DNA from: UMGS755 sp045132895
Lineage (GTDB): Bacteria; Bacillota; Clostridia; UBA1381; UBA9506
Assembly: GCA_045132895.1 (NCBI GenBank)
Contig: JBGUTC010000050.1
Coordinates: 1-30,070, forward strand
DNA length: 30,070 bases
Reading direction: 5' to 3'
How positions within the stretch are numbered: the first letter of the stretch is position 1; every line of letters starts with the position of its first letter. The translations under genes were made by a program, and so were the position numbers. Below are positions 11,001 through 17,564 of this stretch, piece by piece. The notes under the pieces were generated by a model. The model ran no database searches, was not told where the DNA came from, and saw only the letters and a list, made by a program, of their open reading frames with translations.

Positions 11001-12674
11001 TACATAGACAGGTTTTGTAATCTGAACCAGTTTAAAGTCATCAAACCAAACGTTGCCTTGTCCGTAACTTTCAGCACGGGGCTGATAAATTGCTAACTGG
11101 GAGAAATCAATGGTTCCACTGTACACAGCACCAATCTGGTAACCGTCAATATATAACGTCGTCGTGTTCATGGTATAATTGATCACAACTTCATAGTTAT
11201 GCCACTCGTTCGGGGCTTGCATCGCTGAAGACTGGTCGCTACCTGACGGTGTAAATGTAGCAGAGCCAAAAGAAACAAAGTCATCACGAAGCCATCCGGC
11301 AGGGCTACCATCAAGACCAACTCTGTGCTTCGTACCATCAAACTTCATTTTGAATCTAAGAACAACAGATTCACTTTTCGGATAGGTCGGTAAATTGATA
11401 CACGCAACAAGGTTAGGATTATCGGCATCAGAACTTTTTACCGCACGAGTAAAGTGCAAAACATTATTGCTTGCATCCTGAGAATCTACAATAATATTCA
11501 CTTCTGTACCCTTGAGTTTTGCTGCCTCATAAACGTCAGATTGTAAAAACCAGTCGCCATAACCTTCTGATTTTGAAGTCGCGATCGGCTGAGGTGCAAC
11601 ATAATTTGTTGCCCCGGATACCGCAGAGCCAAAGTTTTCTTTATAGAGAACAGTCTCTGTTACGCCTGCTGTACTTGCCTTTAAAACCGTAACGGTAAAG
11701 GTCTGGTTTGCTAAGGTCGTTCCCGTTGCCGTTTCTTTCACGGTAACAGATAAGGTCACCTTTGTATCATTAGAAGAAGGTCTGGTTACCACACCGGCAT
11801 TTGTAATAACGCCAGGCTTATCACTCGCCCACTCAAAGGTCTTGTCGCCCTTGGTTGTGAAAAGGTTTAAATCACCGGTAACTTCAGAAGCATCCTGACC
11901 ATTTAAGATGTCAGCATAGGTCACATATTCAGGGTCAGGTACCTGAACCAGTTTAATGTCATCAAAGTAGATATTACCCTTACCGGAGTTTTCACCACGA
12001 GGCTGGTAAATCTGAAGTTTAGAGATATTAACAGTTCCTTCATAGGCATCGCCAATCTGAATATCGTCAACAAACAAGGTGGTTGTACCTGCTGTGTAGT
12101 TCACAATAAACTCATAGTTATGCCAAACACCACCGCTTTTTAAAGCTGCAATCTGATCATCGTCTGCCGGCGTAAATTTATGACCGTTAGCCATCACAAC
12201 ATAATCATAATGCAAATAAGGAAGCAATCCGTCAAAGCCTATGTTGTGATAGTTGCTATCTGCCTTCATTTTAAAACTGAGGACAACAGAGTCTGTTGCG
12301 GAATAGGACGGCATTGAGATACCCGCAATCACCTGAGGGTTATCGTTGCCCGTTCCTATGGTTGTACGCTTAAAGTGTACAATATTATTACTGTCATTCT
12401 CCGGATCAGTAATGATATTGATTTCTGTTCCGGCAGCTACAGCTGTCTGATACGTATTCGCATCAACATTCACACGCCAGTTTCCGTACCCGGACGCGTT
12501 TGATGTTGACAACGCCTGAGGCGCCACATAGTCCGCAGAACCGGATACCGCTGAACCGAAGGTTTCTTCGAACAGAACGGTATCGTCCGCTGCTGCAACT
12601 TCCATAAGAGACATGGGAGTTAAGCAACTTAACACGAAGAATGCGGACATCAACACTGCTAAGATTTTTTTCAT
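5055..12674 (-). CDS. Giant secreted array of LamG-like and atrophied Ig-like modules
   Basis: This 2539-residue protein has a signal peptide (1-29). Seven LamG/concanavalin-like beta-sandwich modules begin near residues 33, 341, 656, 961, 1361, 1738 and 2137. About ten short Ig-like modules, of the type named atrophied bacterial Ig domain, lie between them near 245, 555, 870, 1174, 1268, 1563, 1648, 1943, 2037 and 2351. They are recognised by the repeated pattern W-x-S-S/D ... V-I-x-x-x-G-x-V-T-R-P ... V-T-L-T-A-T. A C-terminal beta module fills about 2435-2539. A run of acidic residues (D-G-G-E-D then mostly E) lies at about 642-654. No catalytic domain is apparent, so binding, adhesion or scaffolding is the most economical role. 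AAAGGAG lies upstream of the ATG. It starts 31 nt after the AraC-type gene and overlaps the downstream gene by 4 nt. Confidence 0.88.
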   Translation of the reverse strand: MKKILAVLMSAFFVLSCLTPMSLMEVAAADDTVLFEETFGSAVSGSADYVAPQALSTSNASGYGNWRVNVDANTYQTAVAAGTEINIITDPENDSNNIVHFKRTTIGTGNDNPQVIAGISMPSYSATDSVVLSFKMKADSNYHNIGFDGLLPYLHYDYVVMANGHKFTPADDDQIAALKSGGVWHNYEFIVNYTAGTTTLFVDDIQIGDAYEGTVNISKLQIYQPRGENSGKGNIYFDDIKLVQVPDPEYVTYADILNGQDASEVTGDLNLFTTKGDKTFEWASDKPGVITNAGVVTRPSSNDTKVTLSVTVKETATGTTLANQTFTVTVLKASTAGVTETVLYKENFGSAVSGATNYVAPQPIATSKSEGYGDWFLQSDVYEAAKLKGTEVNIIVDSQDASNNVLHFTRAVKSSDADNPNLVACINLPTYPKSESVVLRFKMKFDGTKHRVGLDGSPAGWLRDDFVSFGSATFTPSGSDQSSAMQAPNEWHNYEVVINYTMNTTTLYIDGYQIGAVYSGTIDFSQLAIYQPRAESYGQGNVWFDDFKLVQITKPVYVTESDILNGQNASSVTKALNLFTTKDGNTVEWTSSHPSVISTSGAVTQSTTQATTVTLTATVKNTSGETLGTYTFTVTVPKAVIIDGGEDEEEEEEDENHNILFKETFGSAVSGSDDYVAPQALSPSSSSGYGNWRVNVDANMYQTAVAAGTEINIIADPEKPSNNIVQFKRTTSGTASSNPQVWVSHSLPAHPVKDKVVLSFKMKFENSTHNVMFDTLINALRYDGIWMANGHQYTPANDEQKAAVNEANVWHKHKFVIDFTAGITTLYIDGIQIGDPYNGTMTVSTLNILQPRGESSAKGNVYMDDIKLVHIPDPEVLTFADIANGQKSASVTRDLNLFTTKGVYTIDWVSNKPSVISNAGKVTRPTFIDEVVTLTAKATLTATGEEVVTRSYAVTVPTESEVLWSDDFESGAVDADLIVDYETGVNGWTLATDSFAGDTPSTLEKAKQDGTLLQFKNDPSGEEGKALYVVKKISGRDTANWIATKTLDATINSGMVYFSTRIYPVDAGSRFYFEPFGYVYPSQISYLAGFNNGAAYMYTDAEKALWKPQQWNILGFLMNFDDHTVQLYINSEPVGQTVVMGQESLSKLRLYMPRTERAGEFYVDDMQAKVVTLTDQQSVDRAVAALTLDVPSDGVTENIVLPTAGSYSTAIAWKVLTNEGIIDPLTGTVTRPIGDDVTVSLEATVSKNNISATKVFNVVVKGRSVLNAEVNALSFSSFSNGQTPGEVTQKLNLATSIEGIYTTLNIEWESSNTAIIAKDGTVNLPDYYTVVTLTAKIKAGGSETMNKEFVVGVPGRGQTIFGDGFESDEYEVGQRITGRNGWVQVLYTPHGHEITLEKDPSDETNHVFYMDAFATASNNSNLLNEYITHGFDKQASGLVSISWRFRLNNANNTIGFELCKNMDSDIFVSEVSPSSWYFETGVAGTGTRANFSTLALKTWHTAEMLIDFDRGTVNFSINGTVVKTDAVRFPDFSAIRFKRPRFKAIQDWYLDDILIRKLDVSDNMAVSEASDSLVITSPVTENFILPKQGAYGTEITWRISDESLIEVVDNLAVVHRAIGVDKTVTLTATISRATASVEKEFRLVLPAISAAENAASALEFNSFAGNQKSWFITESFTLPNSVNGASVEWTSSVPGVLDKNGNISRQRQDVPVTLTATFTKDGSTYQKTFDLVVVGAGTVISVDDFSAPSTEGQDIHNWNNWSLEDTTGYLNGIKATVEKDPFDGLTSYDEAEKVLSFNRYNLKNDGKVYNQMVMKKIDASKKEITRVDFDYMFHVVPSTMYVEMEGMLRHYGISNTGIGLKGYDEIPFGKTLEAYKWYHITIEQDAYNNTFNVYLDYEKLNDEPVYAPGNATITGVNFYSNGLTATVKESFMVRRLVVRDITTDPALAVSLAKDALTLGAIDYTTGKIALPVGGIENTSISWSSSNEDVISNEGVVTRAAANTNVTLTATIFKGETSVTKEFPYTVLATSGTETATEEILNIIAADITEASITDEPRFRLTKDLVLPSEITTGRAADIGGVTINWSSNYPLIITADGKLTQQPYEMPVTLTATVTSKLNPAVSVTKDLKFAVNIGGTVIHHYDFEDMSESKKGEDIESWTSILKRAAGADVEYGNQFFADKEPEDSGIPFDKANKVLFLNRYTNSGYDYVAGMSHTRIVGDKQQGYFRGDVLSISYRVKFSSPRQNLEMSTYCLAERYINFSPSTLSINGGTLGYTFQPALTVGEWHDIVLYYDTISFRMDVYVDGEHIVSEPLKIPTSNMNYLEEWRFFNANMGYIIIDDLLLRSVPKPKGDDVVAAAVAATTVPETVTEDLDLANRYGRCSITWRSSDESVISDTGRINPSLTQAKRATLTATFRNGSVVETKKFNVTVPAQTSFDKEFAIESINLSGDRVTGVTVKRLSNVSASAKLFVVVYDQDAFSGLYRYDMPAMQTGASQTIATDISLADFMNYKVKAYVWDPEASSLGPISNYCVKEEIAR
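9797..12584 (-). repeat. Three related ~310-residue units encoded in tandem
   Basis: Units 1, 2 and 3 of the giant protein each contain one LamG-like module plus one Ig-like module. Aligned on the glycine of the T/N-F-G-S-A-V motif (G40, G349, G666), the periods are 309 and 317 residues, the second lengthened by the acidic linker. Units 1 and 3 are the closest: both read N-W-R-V-N-V-D-A-N then QTAVAAGTEINII. Unit 2 instead resembles the first module of the 657-residue protein encoded at 15405-17378 (shared F-V-x-F-G-S-A-T-F-T-P). Modules 4-7 are much more divergent. The pattern implies duplication within the gene and exchange between the two genes. Confidence 0.8.
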
Positions 12675-12705
12675 AATGTTTGACTCCTTTCAACACTAAA
12701 CTCTC

Positions 12706-14949
12706 TTACTCATCTATATGTTTTTTAAATAAACGGTAAAATGTTCTGACATGGTTAAAACCAACTTTTTCTGCAATGACCTTACCGGGAAGTTCACTGT
12801 TTTCCATCAGTTTCTTTGCCTCTTTTATCCGGTAACTGTTTAAAAAGTCAACGAGAGAAATTCCCATGGATTCTTTAAATATCCTGGATAAATAATAAGG
12901 CGCCATATCAAAATGTGCACCGATTGATGCCACGTTTAAAGAAGAATCGCAGTAATTGTCAATGACGTATTGCGAAACTTTCTGCACCAGTTCACCGTTG
13001 GCTTTGTCAGCATCTGAACCACGGCCAGACGACCCCATGCAAAGATCTGACAAATGTTTTTGCAACAGTTGGTGCATTTCTGAAAGAGGCTTCGTCATCA
13101 CAAACTGACTAAATTGCAATTCCTGCTGAATATTGCTGCCGGTGGCTTTCATGATGGCACACATCATGTCCCGCACAATGCAGCGAATATATTCCGAAGA
13201 GAATGTCCGTTTATTTTCAAGAAAACGGAAAATCTGATCAATCATGTGATGCGCTTCATCGCATTGTCCATTCCGGATAGCCCGGATTAACTGAGCTTCT
13301 CTTTCAAAGGTGAACAGATATTCTTCAGAAAAATCGAAGGAAACCTCCCGACAAAGCATAGAATCCTGAACACCAAAATGACGTTTATATTCCAAGGTCT
13401 CAAGAGTTCGGATGTAACCCTGAGAAACACTTTGAATCTCATCATAAATATCAGAAAGCACATAAGTCAGTTCCAAGCCAAAGTGCTTGTTAATAAACGC
13501 TGTACATTCATCTGCCACAGCCTTAACTTGTTGTAAGGCACCATCGTTATTTTCTGAAAGATTCAGAAGACAAACCGGCAAGCCATCAACACTGGTAACA
13601 TACCCGATGGCAGATGATTCTGAAAATTTTTCTTCAAATATATTACCGATAATCAATTGCAGATACTGCTTTCGTTCAGAAAGGGGCATATCCGGAGCAT
13701 CCGGGAACAGAGTTCCAATGTCTTCCAGATGGAAAGTCAGCAATGCAAAATAGGGAGAAGAAAATTTTTCCTCATAGTTCCCTTCGCCAAAAGCACCGCC
13801 ATCCCCTTTGACAACCCTTGAGAGGAAAATGCGCCACAACTGCTCGTCTTTTTTATCCGAGTCACGTTGCAGAGATAAATTTTCACTCATAATCTGCTCA
13901 ACAGAATGATACAGTTCCTGATATTCATTTGCTGTGGTTTCAGCATTTAAAATTGACTTCATGCGCTTGATGTGTTCCGTGTTACGCCTGATAAAGAAGC
14001 GGATCAGAAGCGCCAGAACAACTAAGAACACACCGGCAAAAAGCGCCGCCATAGCCCGCATGAACACAATCTTTTTGGCAAAAACCTTTTCCGGCATAAC
14101 CGTTGCAACCGTCCACTCTCTGGATGGACCGGGACTGCTCACGTTAAAAATTGCCGTTTTGTCCTCTTTGAGCATGCGATCCAAATCATCGCGGGTATAG
14201 GGAATTTCTTTCTCCCCTGTGTTATTTTCTGAAATCATCAACCGGTCAGAAGAACCATAGATATAAACATTAAAGACATCATCAAACTTCTCCTGCTGAC
14301 CGTGGTAAAGGAAATGATTTCTGTCAGCAACAATTACCGAAACTGCATCCTCACCTAAAAGGGGCGACACCAGTGCAATGCCCTCTTTCATACCAAATTC
14401 TGACCGATATGACAGGTTTATGTAGCTTTCTACGATGTTTTCATTCAGGATTGAAAGCCAATCTTCATACGAGATGCCCGATTCTGAGAAATACATGGTG
14501 TAGAACATTTCGCTATTGATGATTCCGTGACGGGAAACAACCTCATCTGCTAATTTCAGGTAAACAAAGGAAATTTCAATCCGTTCGCTTTCATCATATT
14601 CTTTTAGAAGGTTAACTCCCTCCAGAGATGTTTCCGCTGTCCAGAAACGGTGATTACTTTGGTTGTCCTCAATCCAGTGAAAGGCATTGCTTTCAAATAT
14701 TTTTACTTTAAGCGATCGAATATCACTCAAAGTTTCATTGACTGATTGGGAAACTGCCGTGAACAGATATTGATTCAGCTTTTCGTTTTCCTGACGGACA
14801 AAGCTTTCATACCGCAAGGTAATCATACCCAAAACAACCGTACAAATCAGAGCAATGGAAACATAAGAAACCAATAAAGTTTTTGCAAAGGTTTTTTTTG
14901 TTTTAAGAAATTTCAAATTCACCGTTTTCCCATTACTCCCTTCTACCAC
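12706..14949 (-). CDS. Membrane-anchored AraC-family regulator (YesN-like sensor)
   Basis: This 747-residue protein has a cytoplasmic N-terminus, a first membrane segment at about 20-42, an extracellular sensor region of about 245 residues, a second membrane segment at about 290-316, a linker and a C-terminal AraC-type double helix-turn-helix (about 645-747). The DNA-binding part shows L-N-V-A-S-I-G-A-H-F and YYLSRIFKESMGISLVDFLN, then I-A-E-K-V-G-F-N-H-V-R-T-F-Y-R-L-F-K-K. Proteins of this design are thought to sense extracellular sugars and activate nearby polysaccharide genes. The start is uncertain. The GTG at 14949 has no clear ribosome binding site, whereas GGGAG at 14936-14940 lies 13 nt before an in-frame GTG at 14922. 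The gene lies 31 nt upstream of the giant modular gene with no terminator between them. Confidence 0.9.
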   Translation of the reverse strand: MVEGSNGKTVNLKFLKTKKTFAKTLLVSYVSIALICTVVLGMITLRYESFVRQENEKLNQYLFTAVSQSVNETLSDIRSLKVKIFESNAFHWIEDNQSNHRFWTAETSLEGVNLLKEYDESERIEISFVYLKLADEVVSRHGIINSEMFYTMYFSESGISYEDWLSILNENIVESYINLSYRSEFGMKEGIALVSPLLGEDAVSVIVADRNHFLYHGQQEKFDDVFNVYIYGSSDRLMISENNTGEKEIPYTRDDLDRMLKEDKTAIFNVSSPGPSREWTVATVMPEKVFAKKIVFMRAMAALFAGVFLVVLALLIRFFIRRNTEHIKRMKSILNAETTANEYQELYHSVEQIMSENLSLQRDSDKKDEQLWRIFLSRVVKGDGGAFGEGNYEEKFSSPYFALLTFHLEDIGTLFPDAPDMPLSERKQYLQLIIGNIFEEKFSESSAIGYVTSVDGLPVCLLNLSENNDGALQQVKAVADECTAFINKHFGLELTYVLSDIYDEIQSVSQGYIRTLETLEYKRHFGVQDSMLCREVSFDFSEEYLFTFEREAQLIRAIRNGQCDEAHHMIDQIFRFLENKRTFSSEYIRCIVRDMMCAIMKATGSNIQQELQFSQFVMTKPLSEMHQLLQKHLSDLCMGSSGRGSDADKANGELVQKVSQYVIDNYCDSSLNVASIGAHFDMAPYYLSRIFKESMGISLVDFLNSYRIKEAKKLMENSELPGKVIAEKVGFNHVRTFYRLFKKHIDE

Positions 14950-15033
14950 TACTAAAAAACAATAACTTTCTCCTGAGTTTCTTCCTATTTAATAGAAGCA
15001 AAAAACGGGATACCGATTTTTGGGCTATCTATT

Positions 15034-15062
15034 ATTGTACCATAAATTCAGGATAAATGAAA
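15034..15062 (-). promoter_or_regulatory. Extended -10 promoter for the AraC-type operon
   Basis: On the minus strand the -10 box TACAAT (15034-15039) is preceded by TG one base away (15041-15042), forming an extended -10. A weak -35 box, TTTCAT (15057-15062), lies 17 bp upstream. This gives a 5' leader of roughly 80 nt before the GTG at 14949. The TGTCAC direct repeat found at three other promoters is absent here, so this operon is probably controlled differently. Confidence 0.5.
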
Positions 15063-15164
15063 TAGATTTTGATTGGGTATTTATTGGCTATCCGCCTGTA
15101 TCTGTCTTTATGCCTGAGATAAAAACAGGTACAGATTGATAGATTTTGGGTTTTCAACTCATCC

Positions 15165-15263
15165 ACCGCAAGCGGTCCCCCTTCCCCTCAAGGGGAAGGT
15201 CTGTTCAGGGGAAACTGCGCGGCGGAGCCGGACAGGAATCCGAAAGACCGGCAAGAGACCGGC
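15165..15263. repeat. GC-rich palindromic intergenic element (REP-like)
   Basis: Two perfect hairpins sit next to each other. One is ACCGC-AA-GCGGT at 15165-15176; the other is CCTTCCCC-TCAA-GGGGAAGG at 15180-15199. They are followed by a GC-rich stretch with AGACCGGC repeated at 15245-15252 and 15256-15263. The base composition is unlike the AT-rich flanks. Short elements with a C/T-rich hairpin like this are, from memory, dispersed between genes in many Clostridia genomes. No coding potential is supported. Mobility or copy number cannot be judged from one copy. Confidence 0.45.
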
Positions 15264-15404
15264 GGCGGATCATGAAAAATACAGGTTGTTTTTTCAAACG
15301 CCGGAATCTATTAGGGATTTCAGATGCCATCCCTGATCTGCTGCGGCAGTTTTCCCTGATTGTCAGGAAGCCTACGCTCCCTTAATTTTTTCTGTCAATA
15401 AAAC

Positions 15405-17378
15405 TTACTGAACAGGAATTGTCTTTGAACCGATGATGGGCTGCAAATCTGCTTCGCTGTCAAAGAAGAACAGACGGAAGTAGGAAGCGCCGGAAAGGTC
15501 GAGGTCAAAGGTTGCATCTGCATAACCGCCGGTTGCAGCTGCCGTTACAACAACACCCGGACAAGCATCAACCATAACATCATCTGCGCTGTATGCTGCT
15601 GCAAAAACAGTACCGGAAACAGCTTCTGCACCATAGGAGTTGTGCTGAACCTTTGCGCCGGTCAGTTTGCTGTTCGCGATAGTATGAGGACCGAACTGAA
15701 CATCGCCGGAGTTAGCCTGGAAGAACATAATATCGTCGATTAAGATATTATTGGTACCGCCGGTACTTCCACAGAACTGTCTAAACGTGAACTGATTTGC
15801 GGGGATCTCGCCTGCATTTCTATCAATGCCGCTAAAGCCTGTACCAATATAACTTCCGTCAACATAAACACTGATGGGGTAACTTTCGCCAACACCCGTT
15901 GTCTTAGACTTGCTTGTATCATATACGAACATATAAGTATGCCAATTGTCTGTATCACTCATAGCACTAATGGTATAACCGTTTTCACGATTTTCAATAT
16001 AGTCACCATACCATACGCCGTTATTGGCTCTCATACCAATGTAAGGGCTAGCAATATTAACTGCGCCTGCATCGCCAAGCTTCTTGATACGCATAATGGT
16101 TACCAGTCTACCATCACTGGATGTACCGGCTTCAGAAAGATTTTTACGGATATCGTAGTCACGACCACTGGAGCTACCTTCCTTATAAAGGTTCAGGGTC
16201 ATATTGCCATTGTCGGAATAGAAGTCTGCCTTATTGCCTTTTTCTTCATAATAAGAAACAGAGCCTGCACCAGACGGCGTAAACCAACCGTTTAAGCCAT
16301 CGGTACCGGTAGTACCAAAGAAACGACGACCATGGGTTGCGCCGGCGATTTCGAAGTCTTCAAATAGACGCACGGTACCATTTTTCGGTAAAACTACTAA
16401 AGCAGAAGTTTTACCTTTTACGGTTTCGCCTTCAAAAGTGGTAACCGGTGTTACACTTACAGTACTGAAAAAGTCCGGACGGGTAACGGTACCGTTAGCT
16501 GCGATAATACCTAAGTCGCTGCTTTCATAGGTTACATCATAAGATTCGCCAAGCAGTTCAAAGGTTTCAGGCAGATTGCCGTCAACATACAGACCACCTT
16601 TGGTTGCAGGGACGAACTCTGCAAAAGAGGTCAGGAATTCGGGGTCGGGAATCCACTCTACCTTAAAGTCATCAAACCAAACGTTACCATATCCGTAGGT
16701 TTCGCCACGGGGCTGATAAATTTTGATGCTTGAAACAGGCATAGTTCCGTTGTATACGTCACCAATCTGATAGGTGTCAATGTATAAGGTTGTGGTATTT
16801 GTGGTATAGCTAATCACCAGTTCATAGGTATGCCATGTATTTGTTGCAGACACCGCAGATGTCTGTTCAGTACCTACCGGTGTGAATGTAGCGGAACCAA
16901 AAGTAACAAAGTCGTTACGGAGAGATGCCGTAGGCTGACCATCAAAACCAGCTTTGTGGTATCTGTTATCAAACTTCATTTTAAAGCTGAATACCACGGT
17001 GTCGCTTGCCGGCTGAGCCGGTACAGAAACACTTGAAATCAGCTGATGTGTGCTATTGCCAGATCCAGATGTCTCACGATGACAATGCAGGATATTGTTG
17101 GTCTCATCGTCAGGATCTGCAATAATGCTCATTGTTACTCCCTGCGCTTTTACGGACGCATAATCTGTTGTGTTGATTGTCCAGCCATTATACCCTACTG
17201 TAGTTGAGGTTGCTAAATCCTGAGGCGCGACATAGTCCTCTGAAGTAGTTACCGCTGATCCGAAGGTTTCTTCGAAATAAACGGTGGGGCCTTCTTCTCC
17301 CGCAGCCACAACAGCCATGGGACTTAAGCAGCCTAAGAGGAAGAAAGCGGACATTAACACTGTTAAGATCTTTTTCAT
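15405..17378 (-). CDS. Secreted two-module LamG-like protein
   Basis: This 657-residue protein has a signal peptide almost identical to that of the giant protein (both start M-K-K-I-L, then V-L-M-S-A-F-F). It contains LamG-like module 1 (about 27-240), an atrophied Ig-like domain (about 243-333), LamG-like module 2 (about 333-560) and a C-terminal beta module (about 563-657) ending with R-L-F-F-F-D-S-E-A-D-L-Q-P. No catalytic motif is visible, so carbohydrate binding is the likeliest role. GGAGG lies 8 nt before the ATG. The gene is 186 nt downstream of the permease gene, with a palindromic element in between, and is probably the last gene of the transporter operon. It may capture the substrate delivered to the binding protein; that is an inference from position. 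Confidence 0.85.
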   Translation of the reverse strand: MKKILTVLMSAFFLLGCLSPMAVVAAGEEGPTVYFEETFGSAVTTSEDYVAPQDLATSTTVGYNGWTINTTDYASVKAQGVTMSIIADPDDETNNILHCHRETSGSGNSTHQLISSVSVPAQPASDTVVFSFKMKFDNRYHKAGFDGQPTASLRNDFVTFGSATFTPVGTEQTSAVSATNTWHTYELVISYTTNTTTLYIDTYQIGDVYNGTMPVSSIKIYQPRGETYGYGNVWFDDFKVEWIPDPEFLTSFAEFVPATKGGLYVDGNLPETFELLGESYDVTYESSDLGIIAANGTVTRPDFFSTVSVTPVTTFEGETVKGKTSALVVLPKNGTVRLFEDFEIAGATHGRRFFGTTGTDGLNGWFTPSGAGSVSYYEEKGNKADFYSDNGNMTLNLYKEGSSSGRDYDIRKNLSEAGTSSDGRLVTIMRIKKLGDAGAVNIASPYIGMRANNGVWYGDYIENRENGYTISAMSDTDNWHTYMFVYDTSKSKTTGVGESYPISVYVDGSYIGTGFSGIDRNAGEIPANQFTFRQFCGSTGGTNNILIDDIMFFQANSGDVQFGPHTIANSKLTGAKVQHNSYGAEAVSGTVFAAAYSADDVMVDACPGVVVTAAATGGYADATFDLDLSGASYFRLFFFDSEADLQPIIGSKTIPVQ

Positions 17379-17412
17379 AGAAATTTCCTCCTTGTTTTTT
17401 TATTTATTTTTA

Positions 17413-17546
17413 GATTGTAAAAGGATTGGAAAACGGCAAGGTTTTGACGAAGCACTGGGAGGTTGTCTCCTACCGTTTGTAGGGGGTTGGCATCCCCTAG
17501 CTGTTTCGACCGTTCCCTGTCACGTTTTCATTTTCTTTTTACAATC
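17413..17546. repeat. 134-bp imperfect palindrome between permease and LamG-like genes
   Basis: The outer arms are GATTGTAAAA (17413-17422) and TTTTACAATC (17537-17546). Pairing resumes inside with GAAAACG (17429-17435) and CGTTTTC (17523-17529), so the arms match imperfectly over about 23 bp. The interior holds TAGGGG/CCCCTA around a short loop (about 17480-17499) and GGAG/CTCC near 17458-17470. It fills most of the 186-nt gap between two genes that otherwise look like one operon. It could be a mini inverted-repeat element or an RNA structure that tunes expression of the downstream gene. It lacks a long U-tract typical of a strong terminator. Confidence 0.55.
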
Positions 17547-17564
17547 TTTGTTTTTGTTTTGTCT

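Larger units (their letters stand above)
14950..15404. other. Gene-free interval between the LamG-type gene and the AraC-type gene
   Basis: The AraC-side third (about 14950-15110) is AT-rich and holds an extended -10 promoter reading toward the AraC-type gene. The middle (about 15165-15265) is GC-rich and full of short palindromes, listed separately. I found no convincing U-tract terminator after the gene ending at 15405, so read-through into the AraC operon is possible. No coding sequence is supported here; small open frames lack a ribosome binding site and family resemblance. Confidence 0.6.

Noticed and set aside
9797..12584. Possible CRISPR or tandem DNA repeat array
   Set aside because: The repetition is of ~310-residue protein modules that have diverged; there are no short identical repeats with unique spacers.
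15136..15385. Two overlapping small plus-strand frames in the intergenic interval
   Set aside because: They run through the palindromic GC-rich element, have no ribosome binding site and give low-complexity Arg/Pro-rich peptides.
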